This document shows positions 26,013 to 33,925 of a stretch of DNA of 64,000 nt, in pieces. The DNA is from JAFGLZ01 sp964622545. Lineage in GTDB: Bacteria; Planctomycetota; Phycisphaerae; UBA1845; JAFGLZ01. Position numbers and translations under genes: made by a program. Where the stretch lies: the NCBI GenBank assembly GCA_964622545.1, contig CAZUQM010000014.1, positions 1 to 64,000 on the forward strand, in the 5' to 3' direction. The notes beneath the pieces are model-generated. The model searched no databases. It was not told where the DNA came from and worked only from the letters and a program-made list of their open reading frames with translations. Within the stretch, counting starts at the first letter, position 1. Every line of letters begins with the position of its first letter.

Positions 26013-27443
26013 GTGCGACCCGACGTGCGACATCACTGCGGATTGTTCGGTATCTACGGCGATCCCGAGGCCGTGGAGAAGACCTACCTCGCGCTCTACT
26101 CCCAGCAGCACCGCGGCCAGGAGTCCGCCGGCATCTGCTCCAGCGACGGCCAGGAGATCAGCCGCTACGTCGGCATGGGCCTGGTCACCGACGTCTTCTC
26201 CCGGGATCGTCTCGAGCAGGCCCGCAACCCCATCGCCATCGGACACGTCCGCTATAGCACCACCGGCAGCAGCTCCAACGTCAACATCCAGCCGCTGCTG
26301 GTCACCTACAGCCGGGGGCAGATGGCCGTCGGCCATAATGGCAACCTGATTAACGCCAAGCTGTTGCGTGATCAGTACGAGCAGTCCGGCGCCATCTTCC
26401 AGACCACCTCCGACACCGAGGTCATCGTCCACCTGATGGCCAAGCCCGACCACATCTCCCACCAGGATACGCTCGGGCACGTGCTCCGGCACCTCCAGGG
26501 CGCCTTCAGCCTGCTCTTCTTGTTCCCCGACCGCGTCGTGGCCGCCCGCGACCCCTACGGCATCCGCCCGCTCTGCCTCGGCCAGACCGACAAGGGTGCT
26601 CCGATGGTGGCCAGCGAGTCCTGCGCATTCGACATCATCGACGCCGAGTACATCCGAGACGTCGAGCCGGGCGAGATCGTTACGCTCGACCGCAAGGGCA
26701 TCTCCAGCCAGTTCTTCGTCGATCCGAGGGAGTGTCGGCCTGCGCACTGCATCTTCGAGCACGTCTACTTCGCCGACCCGTCCAGCTCGATCTTCAGCGA
26801 GAATGTCCACCTGGTCCGCCTGGCGATGGGCAAGCAGCTTGCCCGCGAGGCCCCGGCCGACGGCGACCTCGTCATCCCCGTGCCGAACTGTGCCCGCTGC
26901 GCCGCAATGGGCTACGCCCGTGAATCGGGCATCCCCCAGGGCCGAGGCTTCACCACCAGCCACTACGCCGGACGCAGCTTCATCATGCCGACTCAGGACC
27001 AGCGCGACCTGGCCGTCAAGATGAAGCTCAGCGTCATCAAAGAATCCGTCCGCGGCAAGCGGCTGGTCGTTATCGAGGACTCCGTCGTCCGCGGCACCAC
27101 CACCCGCGGCAAGATGGGCGCCCTGCGGGCCGCCGGCGCCAAAGAGATTCACCTCCGCGTGGCCAGCCCGCCGATCCGGCACCCCTGCTATTACGGCATC
27201 GATTTCCCCGACCCCAACGAGCTCATCGCCAACCAGTGCGGCGGCAGCGTCGAGGCCATCCGCGAATACCTCGAGGTCGACTCGCTGCAGTACCTCTCCC
27301 TCGAGGGCATGCTGAGCTGTGCGCGTTTCACTCCCGAGAGTTACTGTAGTGCGTGCTTCTGCGGCCGCTATCCGATCGACATCGACGAGCCCGTCAGCAA
27401 GTTCGCCCTCGAGGAACGCCGCCAACTGCGGATGTTCGAATAG
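26013..27443 (+). CDS. purF: amidophosphoribosyltransferase
   Basis: A 476-aa enzyme for the first step of purine synthesis (PRPP + glutamine to phosphoribosylamine). GTG at 26013 gives an 8-residue propeptide before the N-terminal nucleophile Cys9 (HHC-GLFGIYGD). That implies propeptide processing as in the Bacillus-type enzyme. The Ntn amidotransferase domain spans ~9-235 (GHVRYSTTG, GHNGNLIN, DPYGIRPL). The PRTase domain has the PRPP loop LVVIEDSVVRGTTTRGKM. Four Cys in the C-terminal half, including CSACFCGRYPID, match the [4Fe-4S]-bearing class. Upstream SD is weak. Standalone gene, not clustered with other pur genes. Confidence 0.96.
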   Translation: MRPDVRHHCGLFGIYGDPEAVEKTYLALYSQQHRGQESAGICSSDGQEISRYVGMGLVTDVFSRDRLEQARNPIAIGHVRYSTTGSSSNVNIQPLLVTYSRGQMAVGHNGNLINAKLLRDQYEQSGAIFQTTSDTEVIVHLMAKPDHISHQDTLGHVLRHLQGAFSLLFLFPDRVVAARDPYGIRPLCLGQTDKGAPMVASESCAFDIIDAEYIRDVEPGEIVTLDRKGISSQFFVDPRECRPAHCIFEHVYFADPSSSIFSENVHLVRLAMGKQLAREAPADGDLVIPVPNCARCAAMGYARESGIPQGRGFTTSHYAGRSFIMPTQDQRDLAVKMKLSVIKESVRGKRLVVIEDSVVRGTTTRGKMGALRAAGAKEIHLRVASPPIRHPCYYGIDFPDPNELIANQCGGSVEAIREYLEVDSLQYLSLEGMLSCARFTPESYCSACFCGRYPIDIDEPVSKFALEERRQLRMFE

Positions 27444-27562
27444 CCCGCCCGTCTACCGCCACCAGGCCCCATAGGCCCCTCGGCTGGATCAGCGGCGAGC
27501 ACCGCACGACCCACCCGCACACCGACGATGCCGCCAGCGACGTGCCGACGTGTCGACGTGTC

Positions 27563-28681
27563 TCAGATGTTCGCCCCCGTCAGGAACGCCCCGGCCATCC
27601 GGTCGCCCATCTGTTGGTTGCTGAAGATCAGCGGCAGAAGGAAATGCAGGTCCGTGTTCGGCATACGGAGGTAGTCGGCCATCGCCGTCCGCCACCGGGA
27701 ATCGAACTCGGCCAGGACGTCCTGGCTGGTGCCGCTCTCGGCCGCGTCGACCACGACCTCCGCAGCGATCGCGCCCGACCACATGCCCGGGTAGACGCCC
27801 TCATGGCTCAGGCTGGCCACGAACCCGCCGGCCTGTCCGACCAGCAGGCCGTGCTTGCCCACGTGCGTGTCCATCTCGATGGCCGCCCCGGCCAGGCTCG
27901 GCTGGAGAACCGGCTCGCTGGGCTTGAGCTTGCCCGGCAGCATCTTCGCATCGGTCGCGGCCTCGACGAAGACCTCGAACTCCTCGCCGATCGATCGCGC
28001 CGTGCCCCGTCCGGCCACCATGATCACGACCGTCTCGGCCAGTCGGAGGACGGTCGCCACCCCGTCGCCGTCGCCGAGGCCGAGCACGACGTCGATCGTC
28101 CCGACCTCATCCTTCGCCGGCTTCACCGGACCGCTCCACGACGCCAGCCACGAGGCGGGTTCGGCTCGCTCAGGGAACCCCAAAGGCTCGGCCAACATCG
28201 TCCGCGCGCCGTCGGCGGCCACCGCGAACCGACCCCGGATCGTCGCCTCGTCCGACAGCGTCAGGTGAACGCCCTCCTCCCGCACCGCGGCCGATCGAGC
28301 GCGATGCCCCAGCCTAAGCTCCGCCCCGGCCGCCTCGGCCGCATCGAGCAGGGCGTCCTCCACCTCGCCCAGCGGCGCCGCGAAGGCGGTTTCGTCCGCG
28401 AGGGCGACCTCGATGCTCTTGTCGAACTCGCTGGATCGGAAGACCAGGCGGCGCAGCGGCTCGATCGTCATCGCCCCGCCGGACACGCCGCACCGGCTGA
28501 GCACGTCACCGGCCGCCGCGTTCATCCAGACGTGCGGACCCTCGGACCGCGGACGCTCCCGGTGGTCGATCAGGCACGTCCTGATCCCCTGCTGGGCAAG
28601 CAGGACGGCCGCGGTCGCACCCGCGGGCCCGCCGCCCACGACGCAGACATCGACCTGCTTGGAAGCGGTATCGTCGGACAT
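27563..28681 (-). CDS. FAD-dependent oxidoreductase (geranylgeranyl-reductase-like)
   Basis: A 372-aa flavoprotein. N-terminal dinucleotide-binding motif VCVVGGGPAGATAAVLLAQQ; DG motif FAVAADGARTMLA at ~150; second FAD motif GLLVGQAGGFVASLSHEGV near 290. The last, with its short insertion after GQAGG, resembles geranylgeranyl reductases and halogenase/hydroxylase-type class A flavoproteins. It may saturate an isoprenoid or act as a monooxygenase on a lipid-like substrate. ATG at 28681 has GGAGG upstream. It is the last gene of the minus-strand Mla operon (85 bases after the MCE gene), which makes a membrane-lipid substrate attractive but unproven. Confidence 0.85.
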   Translation of the reverse strand: MSDDTASKQVDVCVVGGGPAGATAAVLLAQQGIRTCLIDHRERPRSEGPHVWMNAAAGDVLSRCGVSGGAMTIEPLRRLVFRSSEFDKSIEVALADETAFAAPLGEVEDALLDAAEAAGAELRLGHRARSAAVREEGVHLTLSDEATIRGRFAVAADGARTMLAEPLGFPERAEPASWLASWSGPVKPAKDEVGTIDVVLGLGDGDGVATVLRLAETVVIMVAGRGTARSIGEEFEVFVEAATDAKMLPGKLKPSEPVLQPSLAGAAIEMDTHVGKHGLLVGQAGGFVASLSHEGVYPGMWSGAIAAEVVVDAAESGTSQDVLAEFDSRWRTAMADYLRMPNTDLHFLLPLIFSNQQMGDRMAGAFLTGANI

Positions 28682-28766
28682 GAAACCCGCACCTCCATGT
28701 GCTCGGGTGGCGCCTGGCCGGAATGGACCTGCCCGTCGGCCAGACGACCCCCCGCTGACGCCGGCG

Positions 28767-30221
28767 TCAAGGCTGGATGTTCAGGACCTTCCAGAGGGCC
28801 GCCTCGGCCTCGCTGAACCGCTGGAACGTCTCCTGGAGCTCGGCCTGGATGATCTTGAGCTGCGGATCGTTCGCCGGCACCTTGCCCTCGTGGGCCTCGA
28901 CCAGCCCCTCGAGCCGCGCCGTCGTGTCGTCGAGCTGCGTCGCCGCCTCCGAGAAGGCCCGGGCCGCGTCGAAGATGTTCAGCTCCTTCGTCTCCTGCAA
29001 CGACGGCCGATACAGCAGCCGCCATGGGTTCCGACGAAGGTCCTTCGTGGCCGACTTCAGATGGTCGCTCGTCTCCTTGAAGTTGCTCAGCAGCTTGTCC
29101 AGCGAGCCCTTGTTCAGCGTCATGATCTCGTTGGCCGAGGCCGTAATCTGGTTCAGGTCCTCCAGCGACGACGCCACGCGGTCCACGGCCGAGTGGATCT
29201 TCCCGAGCAGGCTCGTCGGGTTCTTGGCGTCGAGCTCGCCGGCGATCGACTGGGCGATCTCCTTGTTCAGCGTATCGCTCGTCTGCTGGATGTTGTCCAG
29301 CGTGGCGGTGATCGTCGGCCGGTTGTCCTGCAGCATCCCGCTGATCTCTCCGAGCGAGTCGTTGACGGTGTCGAGCGCGAGCTGGAGCTTGCCCAGCAGC
29401 GCGGTCCGCGAATCGGGGTCCATCTGGTTGCGGAGCTGTAGGGTGATGCCGTTGATGTGGTCGAACGTCGTGTGCAGCTTGGCCAGCAGCACCTTCTCCT
29501 GCTCCGGGTCGAACTCGTTACGCAGACTGGCCGAGACCGCGTTGATGTCCTCCATCGTCCGGATCAGCTTGGCCATCAGGCTCTCGGTCTCGTCCGCGTC
29601 GAGCTGCTCCTCGACCAGCGACAGGATCGAGACCAGGCGTGCCATCACACTGTCGCTGGCCTCGGTGTTCAGGTGCATCTTGATCAGGGCCATGATGCTC
29701 TCTTTCTGGCTGGCGTCGAGCTCCGACGACAGCAGGCCCCCGATCTCAGTGAGCTGCTCGGTGACGGCCGCCAGCCCGCCCATGCCGTGGCCCTCGATGA
29801 CGGTGTCGGGGCCGATCTCATCGCCCGTGCCCTGGTCCTGGATCCGCAGGTTCCCAGCCCCGCCGAGGATCGGTCCCTCCGGCACGATGACGCAATCCTC
29901 GCGGAGCTCCAGATCGGTCCGGACCAGCGCCTTCACGTACAGGAACATGAGCTGCCGCTCGTTGCCCGTCTTCTCATCGACGTACATCCCGCGGTCCAGC
30001 CAGAGGCCCTCGACGTAGCCGACGGGCCGCCCGGCATAGAAGATCGTGCTGTTCTCCTTCAGTGGCGGCAGCGCCAGCATCGGCGAGAACCGGATGGTAA
30101 TCGGTCGCTTGGCCTTGCCCCGGATCTCGCTCGCGCCGATGAAGATCACGACGAAGATGATCAACGCCAACATCATGAGGACCGTCAAGCCCACCACGAA
30201 CGTGTTGCGGCGTTTCGCCAT
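28767..30221 (-). CDS. mlaD: MCE/MlaD-family lipid-binding protein with internal repeats
   Basis: A 484-aa protein. N-terminal TM at ~9-30, then an MCE domain at ~38-145 (YAGRPVGYVEGLWLD ... VIVPEGPILGGAGNLRIQ). In Mla systems this forms the periplasmic hexamer that carries phospholipid. The remainder (~150-484) is long, helical and Asp/Leu-rich. It contains five copies of a motif like LDADETESLMAKL, anchored at D169, D208, D238, D268 and D331, with an exact 30-residue period in the middle three. Such a tail could build a tube or bridge across the periplasm, as in the extended MCE proteins PqiB, YebT and Mce1. ATG at 30221 has AAAGGGG upstream. mlaD is used in the broad sense. Confidence 0.87.
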   Translation of the reverse strand: MAKRRNTFVVGLTVLMMLALIIFVVIFIGASEIRGKAKRPITIRFSPMLALPPLKENSTIFYAGRPVGYVEGLWLDRGMYVDEKTGNERQLMFLYVKALVRTDLELREDCVIVPEGPILGGAGNLRIQDQGTGDEIGPDTVIEGHGMGGLAAVTEQLTEIGGLLSSELDASQKESIMALIKMHLNTEASDSVMARLVSILSLVEEQLDADETESLMAKLIRTMEDINAVSASLRNEFDPEQEKVLLAKLHTTFDHINGITLQLRNQMDPDSRTALLGKLQLALDTVNDSLGEISGMLQDNRPTITATLDNIQQTSDTLNKEIAQSIAGELDAKNPTSLLGKIHSAVDRVASSLEDLNQITASANEIMTLNKGSLDKLLSNFKETSDHLKSATKDLRRNPWRLLYRPSLQETKELNIFDAARAFSEAATQLDDTTARLEGLVEAHEGKVPANDPQLKIIQAELQETFQRFSEAEAALWKVLNIQP

Positions 30222-30272
30222 GTGATGTCCCCTTTGATGTCGAGCCCGGCATCGCCCTCGCCGGAGCGTCCT

Positions 30273-31202
30273 CTAGCCGCTCACGATCAGCTTCTCGAAC
30301 TCGCTCAGGCCTTCCTTGTCGGTCAGGGGGCCCTCGCTCAGCCCGTTCAGGAACTGGTGCATGAGCTTGTCCTCGTCGCTGTCGAGCGAGGCCGCGTCCG
30401 CGTCGCGCAGGGCCTCGAACTCGCTGCGAGGCGCGATCTTCAGCACGCGACCCTTGCCGCCGAGCATCACCATCCGGTCCGCGATACGGAAGGCGCTGTC
30501 CATCTCGTGCGTGACCACCACGGTCGTCACGTTCAGCATCTTCGACAGGTTCATCATCAGCTCGTCGATGGCCGCGCTGGTCACCGGGTCGAGCCCCGCG
30601 CTCGGTTCGTCGTAGAACAGGATCTCCGGATCCAGAGCGGTCGCCCGCGCCAGACCCGCACGCTTCTTCTGACCGCCCGAGAGCTGCGACGGCATCTTGT
30701 CCCGATGCTCCAGCATCCGTACCTGCTGGAGCTTGATCGTCACCACGATGTCGATCACCGAGGCGTCCACATAGCTGTGCTCGCGCAGTGGCAAGGCCAC
30801 GTTCTCCGCCAGCGTCATCGAGTTGAACAGCGCGCCGCTCTGGAACAGGATGCCGAAGTTCTTGCGGATCTCGTTCAGCTCGGGCTCCTCCATCTGAACG
30901 ATGTCGCGCGGCTCGGGCATGTCGCTGGTCTTGAACCACACCTCGCCGCCCTCGGGCACGTACTCCCCGATCAGACAGTTCAGCAGCGTGCTCTTGCCGC
31001 AGCCGCTGCCGCCCATGATCACGATCGTCTCGCCGCGGTGGACGTCGAACGTCACGCCCGAGAGCACCGTCATCTCCTCGCCCTCGGCGTTGGTGAACGT
31101 CTTGACCAGGTCGCGGACGCGGATGACCACGTCCGCCTCCGATGCCTCGGCGTCCGAGCCGCCGGCCTCGTCACGGGTTGTCGTGTCGGGTTCGTTGCTC
31201 AT
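30273..31202 (-). CDS. mlaF: Mla-type ABC transporter ATP-binding protein
   Basis: A 309-aa ATPase from ATG 31202; the longer frame to 31268 would overlap the mlaE stop region. Walker A GGSGCGKST, signature QLSGGQKKRAGLARA and Walker B EILFYDEPSAGLDP identify the MlaF/Ttg2A group, whose 'DEPSAGLDPV' is typical. The C-terminal ~60 residues (FEALRDADAASLDSDEDKLM and onward) extend past the ATPase fold. It powers lipid movement together with the adjacent permease and MCE protein. Confidence 0.92.
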   Translation of the reverse strand: MSNEPDTTTRDEAGGSDAEASEADVVIRVRDLVKTFTNAEGEEMTVLSGVTFDVHRGETIVIMGGSGCGKSTLLNCLIGEYVPEGGEVWFKTSDMPEPRDIVQMEEPELNEIRKNFGILFQSGALFNSMTLAENVALPLREHSYVDASVIDIVVTIKLQQVRMLEHRDKMPSQLSGGQKKRAGLARATALDPEILFYDEPSAGLDPVTSAAIDELMMNLSKMLNVTTVVVTHEMDSAFRIADRMVMLGGKGRVLKIAPRSEFEALRDADAASLDSDEDKLMHQFLNGLSEGPLTDKEGLSEFEKLIVSG

Positions 31203-31264
31203 GGAACGTCCGTCTCGTGCCTCGGGCGGGTGCCGGGGGAGGGGCGCCTCGCCCGCCCACGCCG

Positions 31265-32131
31265 TCAAATGCCGTAGACGTAGAACACCGTCGTGAAGAT
31301 GCAGTCGGTCCCGATCAGGGCGACGATGCTCCGCACGACCGTGCTGGTCGTCGCCCGGCCGACGCCCACCGACCCGCCCTTGACGTTCAAGCCCTGGTAA
31401 CAGGCGATCATGGCGATGAGCAGGCCGAACACGGCGGCCTTGATCAAGCCGGTGAAGAAGTCCTTGTACTTCAGCGCGTCCTGCGTCATCTGCAGGTACT
31501 TGGTCGGCTCCACGCCCAGCACGAACACGCTCGTGCCCATCCCGCCGGCCACGCCCATGATGTCCGCGATTACGGTCAGGCCCGTCAACATGATCACCGT
31601 GGCCAGGTAACGCGGCACCACCAAGAAGTGGATCGGGTTCAGGGCGTGCGCCCGCAGGGCCTTGATCTCCTCGGACTCCACCATGCTGCCGATCTCCGCC
31701 GCGATCGACGCCCCCGCGAAGCCGCTCAGCACGATGGCCGAGATCAGCGGGCCCAGCTCGCGAAAGACCGCGATCGCCACGATGATCGAGACCGTGTCGA
31801 CCTGACCGTACATCTCCAGCGTCGGCGCCATCGCCAGGGCCAGAATCACCCCGATGAACAACTGCACCAGGCAGATGATCGGAATCGCCCGGACCCCCAC
31901 GCGCACCATCTGAGCCATCAGCGACCCGAACCCCAGCTTCGTGCTCGGCACGAACAGCCCCCGAAACGTCCAGCCGACCGAGTCCGCCAGCAAATAGCTC
32001 AGACCGCCGAAGCCCTTGATCCCGTCCTGGAATCGGCCCGCGGCCGACAACGTCGCGTCGCCCACGGCCTCGACCGCCGCTCGAAGCCGCCCGCGGGGTG
32101 CGGGCTCGGATGACTCGGGGGTCTGGCTCAT
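31265..32131 (-). CDS. mlaE: MlaE-type ABC transporter permease
   Basis: A 288-aa inner-membrane permease of the MlaE family (PF02405). It has about five or six TM segments and the conserved core GFAGASIAAEIGSMVESEEI with ALRAHALNPIHFLVVPRYLA. The end is VRSIVALIGTDCIFTTVFYV. Its ATG (32131-32129) overlaps the stop of the STAS gene (ATGA), so the two are translationally coupled. That matches the operon position of MlaB, the STAS subunit of the E. coli MlaFEDB complex. Confidence 0.93.
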   Translation of the reverse strand: MSQTPESSEPAPRGRLRAAVEAVGDATLSAAGRFQDGIKGFGGLSYLLADSVGWTFRGLFVPSTKLGFGSLMAQMVRVGVRAIPIICLVQLFIGVILALAMAPTLEMYGQVDTVSIIVAIAVFRELGPLISAIVLSGFAGASIAAEIGSMVESEEIKALRAHALNPIHFLVVPRYLATVIMLTGLTVIADIMGVAGGMGTSVFVLGVEPTKYLQMTQDALKYKDFFTGLIKAAVFGLLIAMIACYQGLNVKGGSVGVGRATTSTVVRSIVALIGTDCIFTTVFYVYGI

Positions 32132-32478
32132 GCCTTCAGGGCCTCGTCGACGCTGTCATGGATCGAGAAGAACTTGTCCAGCCGGGTGATCTCGAAGGCG
32201 TTGCGGACGCGGTCGTTCATCGCGACCAGGGCCATCTTGCCCTTGTAGGCGTTGACCTGTTGGAAGATCTTGACCAGCGTGCCCAGCCCGCTGCTGTCCA
32301 TGTAATCGACCTCTTTGAGATCGATGACCAAGCGCGGCGGCCGCTTCTCCACGTGGTCGTTGAGGGCCGAAAGCAGCTTGTGCGACTGGTTGTAGTCGAT
32401 CTCGCCCTGGAGCGAGACCACCAAGCCCTCGTCACGCTGCTCGATATCCTTCACGACTGGCGAACCTTGATCCGGCAT
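32128..32478 (-). CDS. STAS-domain protein: MlaB-like subunit and/or anti-sigma-factor antagonist
   Basis: A 116-aa single STAS domain (ATG 32478; a GTG at 32490 would add four residues). Core motifs: VVSLQGEIDY, LVIDLKEVDYMDSSGLG and FEITRLDKFF. The DSSGLG serine pair is the site phosphorylated in SpoIIAA/RsbV proteins. E. coli MlaB also has a STAS fold and binds MlaF. Here the gene is coupled by a 4-base overlap to mlaE and preceded by an RsbW-like kinase gene. It therefore has the partners of both a transporter subunit and a phosphorylatable switch protein. Confidence 0.9.
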   Translation of the reverse strand: MPDQGSPVVKDIEQRDEGLVVSLQGEIDYNQSHKLLSALNDHVEKRPPRLVIDLKEVDYMDSSGLGTLVKIFQQVNAYKGKMALVAMNDRVRNAFEITRLDKFFSIHDSVDEALKA

Positions 32479-32507
32479 TGCCCTGTCCACCTTCTCTCGT
32501 CGGCTCG

Positions 32508-32975
32508 TTACCGAGCCGTGTCCCCCCGACCCGAGACGTACTTGACCATCCGTAGCTGCATGCCCCCCTCCTCGAGACAGCGATACTCGACCTCGTTCAT
32601 CACCGTCCGAATGATGTGCACGCCCAGCCCGCCCGGCCGCACGTCATTGAGGTCTCTGCCTTGAATCCGCTCCGGATCGACCTGCTCGCCGCGGTCCCTC
32701 ACCACGACCTGTAGCCCGTTTTCGCCGCCCGGTCCGTCCACCGACTCGAGCCGGACGTGAATCTCACAGTCCTTGCGACCCTGATACCCGTGCTTCATGA
32801 CGTTGGCCAGGGCCTCGTCCATGGCCAGCACGATCCCGTCCACGTCGCTGGGGGCAAACCCCTCCTGGCGAGCCATCTTCTCAGCGGCCACTCGCACGAC
32901 CGCCAGATTCCTCGGATCGCTCAGGATCGTCAGGTCGACCGACCGGCTGCTGCTCGGGTTGCCCGTTTCGCTCAT
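32508..32975 (-). CDS. RsbW/SpoIIAB-like serine kinase (HATPase_c, anti-sigma type)
   Basis: A 155-aa GHKL ATPase; ATG 32975 is chosen because the longer frame to 33113 reads through an intergenic inverted-repeat element. N-box DEALANVMKHGYQG, G1-like VVRDRGEQVDPERI and G2-like RPGGLGVHIIRTVMNEVEY are all intact, so it should bind ATP. Family members phosphorylate STAS antagonists on serine and sequester sigma factors. The STAS gene is 30 bases downstream. No sigma factor or PP2C phosphatase gene is in this window. Confidence 0.9.
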   Translation of the reverse strand: MSETGNPSSSRSVDLTILSDPRNLAVVRVAAEKMARQEGFAPSDVDGIVLAMDEALANVMKHGYQGRKDCEIHVRLESVDGPGGENGLQVVVRDRGEQVDPERIQGRDLNDVRPGGLGVHIIRTVMNEVEYRCLEEGGMQLRMVKYVSGRGDTAR

Positions 32976-33022
32976 CTGCGATCCGCCATCCGTGCGAGGT
33001 CGCGGCCCGTCGCCCGATATCG

Positions 33023-33157
33023 AAGCTGCTTGCAAAAAAGCACGTCCTGTGTGGCACGGCCGCCCCCGGCCGTGGACGGTCGGCTTCCCCAGCCGAGGGC
33101 GGCTGGGCCACATCGAGCGAGACTCCGTGACTTCTCGGCCGTTCCTGCAAGCAGCTT
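33023..33157. repeat. MITE-like element: 12-bp inverted repeats around two hairpins
   Basis: AAGCTGCTTGCA (33023-33034) and its exact reverse complement (33146-33157) bracket 111 bases. Inside are two near-perfect 8-bp hairpins with 4-base loops: CACGGCCG/CGGCCGTG (33055-33074) and CCCAGCCG/CGGCTGGG (33088-33107). The right arm overlaps the stop codon of the HEAT lipoprotein gene. No transposase. Could be a non-autonomous mobile element or a REP-type structure. Confidence 0.55.
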
Positions 33158-33536
33158 AGCTTTCGGCTGCGACGGACTGCGACGTCGGCGTCCTTGCCGC
33201 GTGCCGACGAACGTAACGCCGCCACCGCTGCACGGCGGGGCGCCGCTCGTAGGCCGACTCGTAATATCGATAGCCCAGGTCCCGACCCGTCAACCGCTTC
33301 AAGGCCTCGATGGCGTAGAATCGGACGGCCTCGTCCTCGTCCTCGAGGCGGTCCACCAGGGCCGGGACGGCGGACGTCTCGCCCGCCTCCGCGACGTCGA
33401 CGATGGCGCGGATCCGTGCAGCCGGGTCCGGGCTCTGAAGGTCGGGCTCGTACCCCCCGATGCAGCCGACCGTCACGGCGAGCAGGCCCGACCAACCGAG
33501 ACGACCGATCCTGTCCCAAACGCGACGTGAGCCCAT
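33156..33536 (-). CDS. small HEAT-repeat lipoprotein
   Basis: A 126-aa protein from ATG 33536. The N-terminus WSGLLAVTVGC-IGGYEPDL has a lipobox Cys near residue 23. Two HEAT-like helices pairs follow (PAARIRAIVDVAEAGETSAV and PALVDRLEDEDEAVRFYAIE), then a basic Arg-rich C-terminus with paired aromatic residues (YRYYESAYERR). Its stop codon lies in the arm of the inverted-repeat element. It is upstream of the kinase gene on the same strand, separated by that element. Function unknown; HEAT units suggest protein-protein contact. Confidence 0.7.
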   Translation of the reverse strand: MGSRRVWDRIGRLGWSGLLAVTVGCIGGYEPDLQSPDPAARIRAIVDVAEAGETSAVPALVDRLEDEDEAVRFYAIEALKRLTGRDLGYRYYESAYERRPAVQRWRRYVRRHAARTPTSQSVAAES

Positions 33537-33925
33537 GGTCTGTCGTGTCCTATCCGCATCGCCTCGCCGCACACCGACTTGATCGCCCTAGCATTCTACG
33601 GCCCGGTCTGTCCAACGCAAGCATTGATCTTGACGGGCTGGCGGTTCGGGCGCGAGGCGCGCGCATGTCAGGCCGTACGTCTGAGAGTGCACACGCGTGT
33701 GAATGCTCCGTCAGGATGTCGACAAGGCAGGGCCTAGGGTCTGGGGGTCGAAATCGGAGACAAGGTGCCGGTATCGAGTCATGTATCATTGCTGCGAATG
33801 GGGTTTGGCGCGGAGCGTTCGCTTCGAGGCTCTGCAGGTTGGAATCGGAGACAAGATGGATGTATCGTAGTCATCATCGGCCAGCCCGGATCGCGACCAG
33901 GTTGACAGCGAGGACGCGTGCCGCC
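33537..33925. other. 389-bp intergenic region between divergent genes, with a direct repeat
   Basis: No gene supported. An imperfect ~32-bp direct repeat begins AATCGGAGACAAG at 33752 and again at 33843 (91 bases apart) and continues with TATCG and AGTCAT in both copies. It lies upstream of the membrane-protein gene at 33926 and could hold duplicated regulator sites. No clear promoter stood out. Confidence 0.55.

Noticed and set aside
25839..27425. 528-codon minus-strand frame opposite purF
   Set aside because: Antisense of purF, which has all catalytic motifs; no domain in the antisense frame.
32128..32975. Pure sigma-factor partner switch (RsbV/RsbW) as the only reading of the STAS and kinase genes
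   Set aside because: Not excluded, but the 4-base overlap with mlaE and the known MlaB STAS subunit make a transporter link at least as likely; no sigma factor or phosphatase gene is present.
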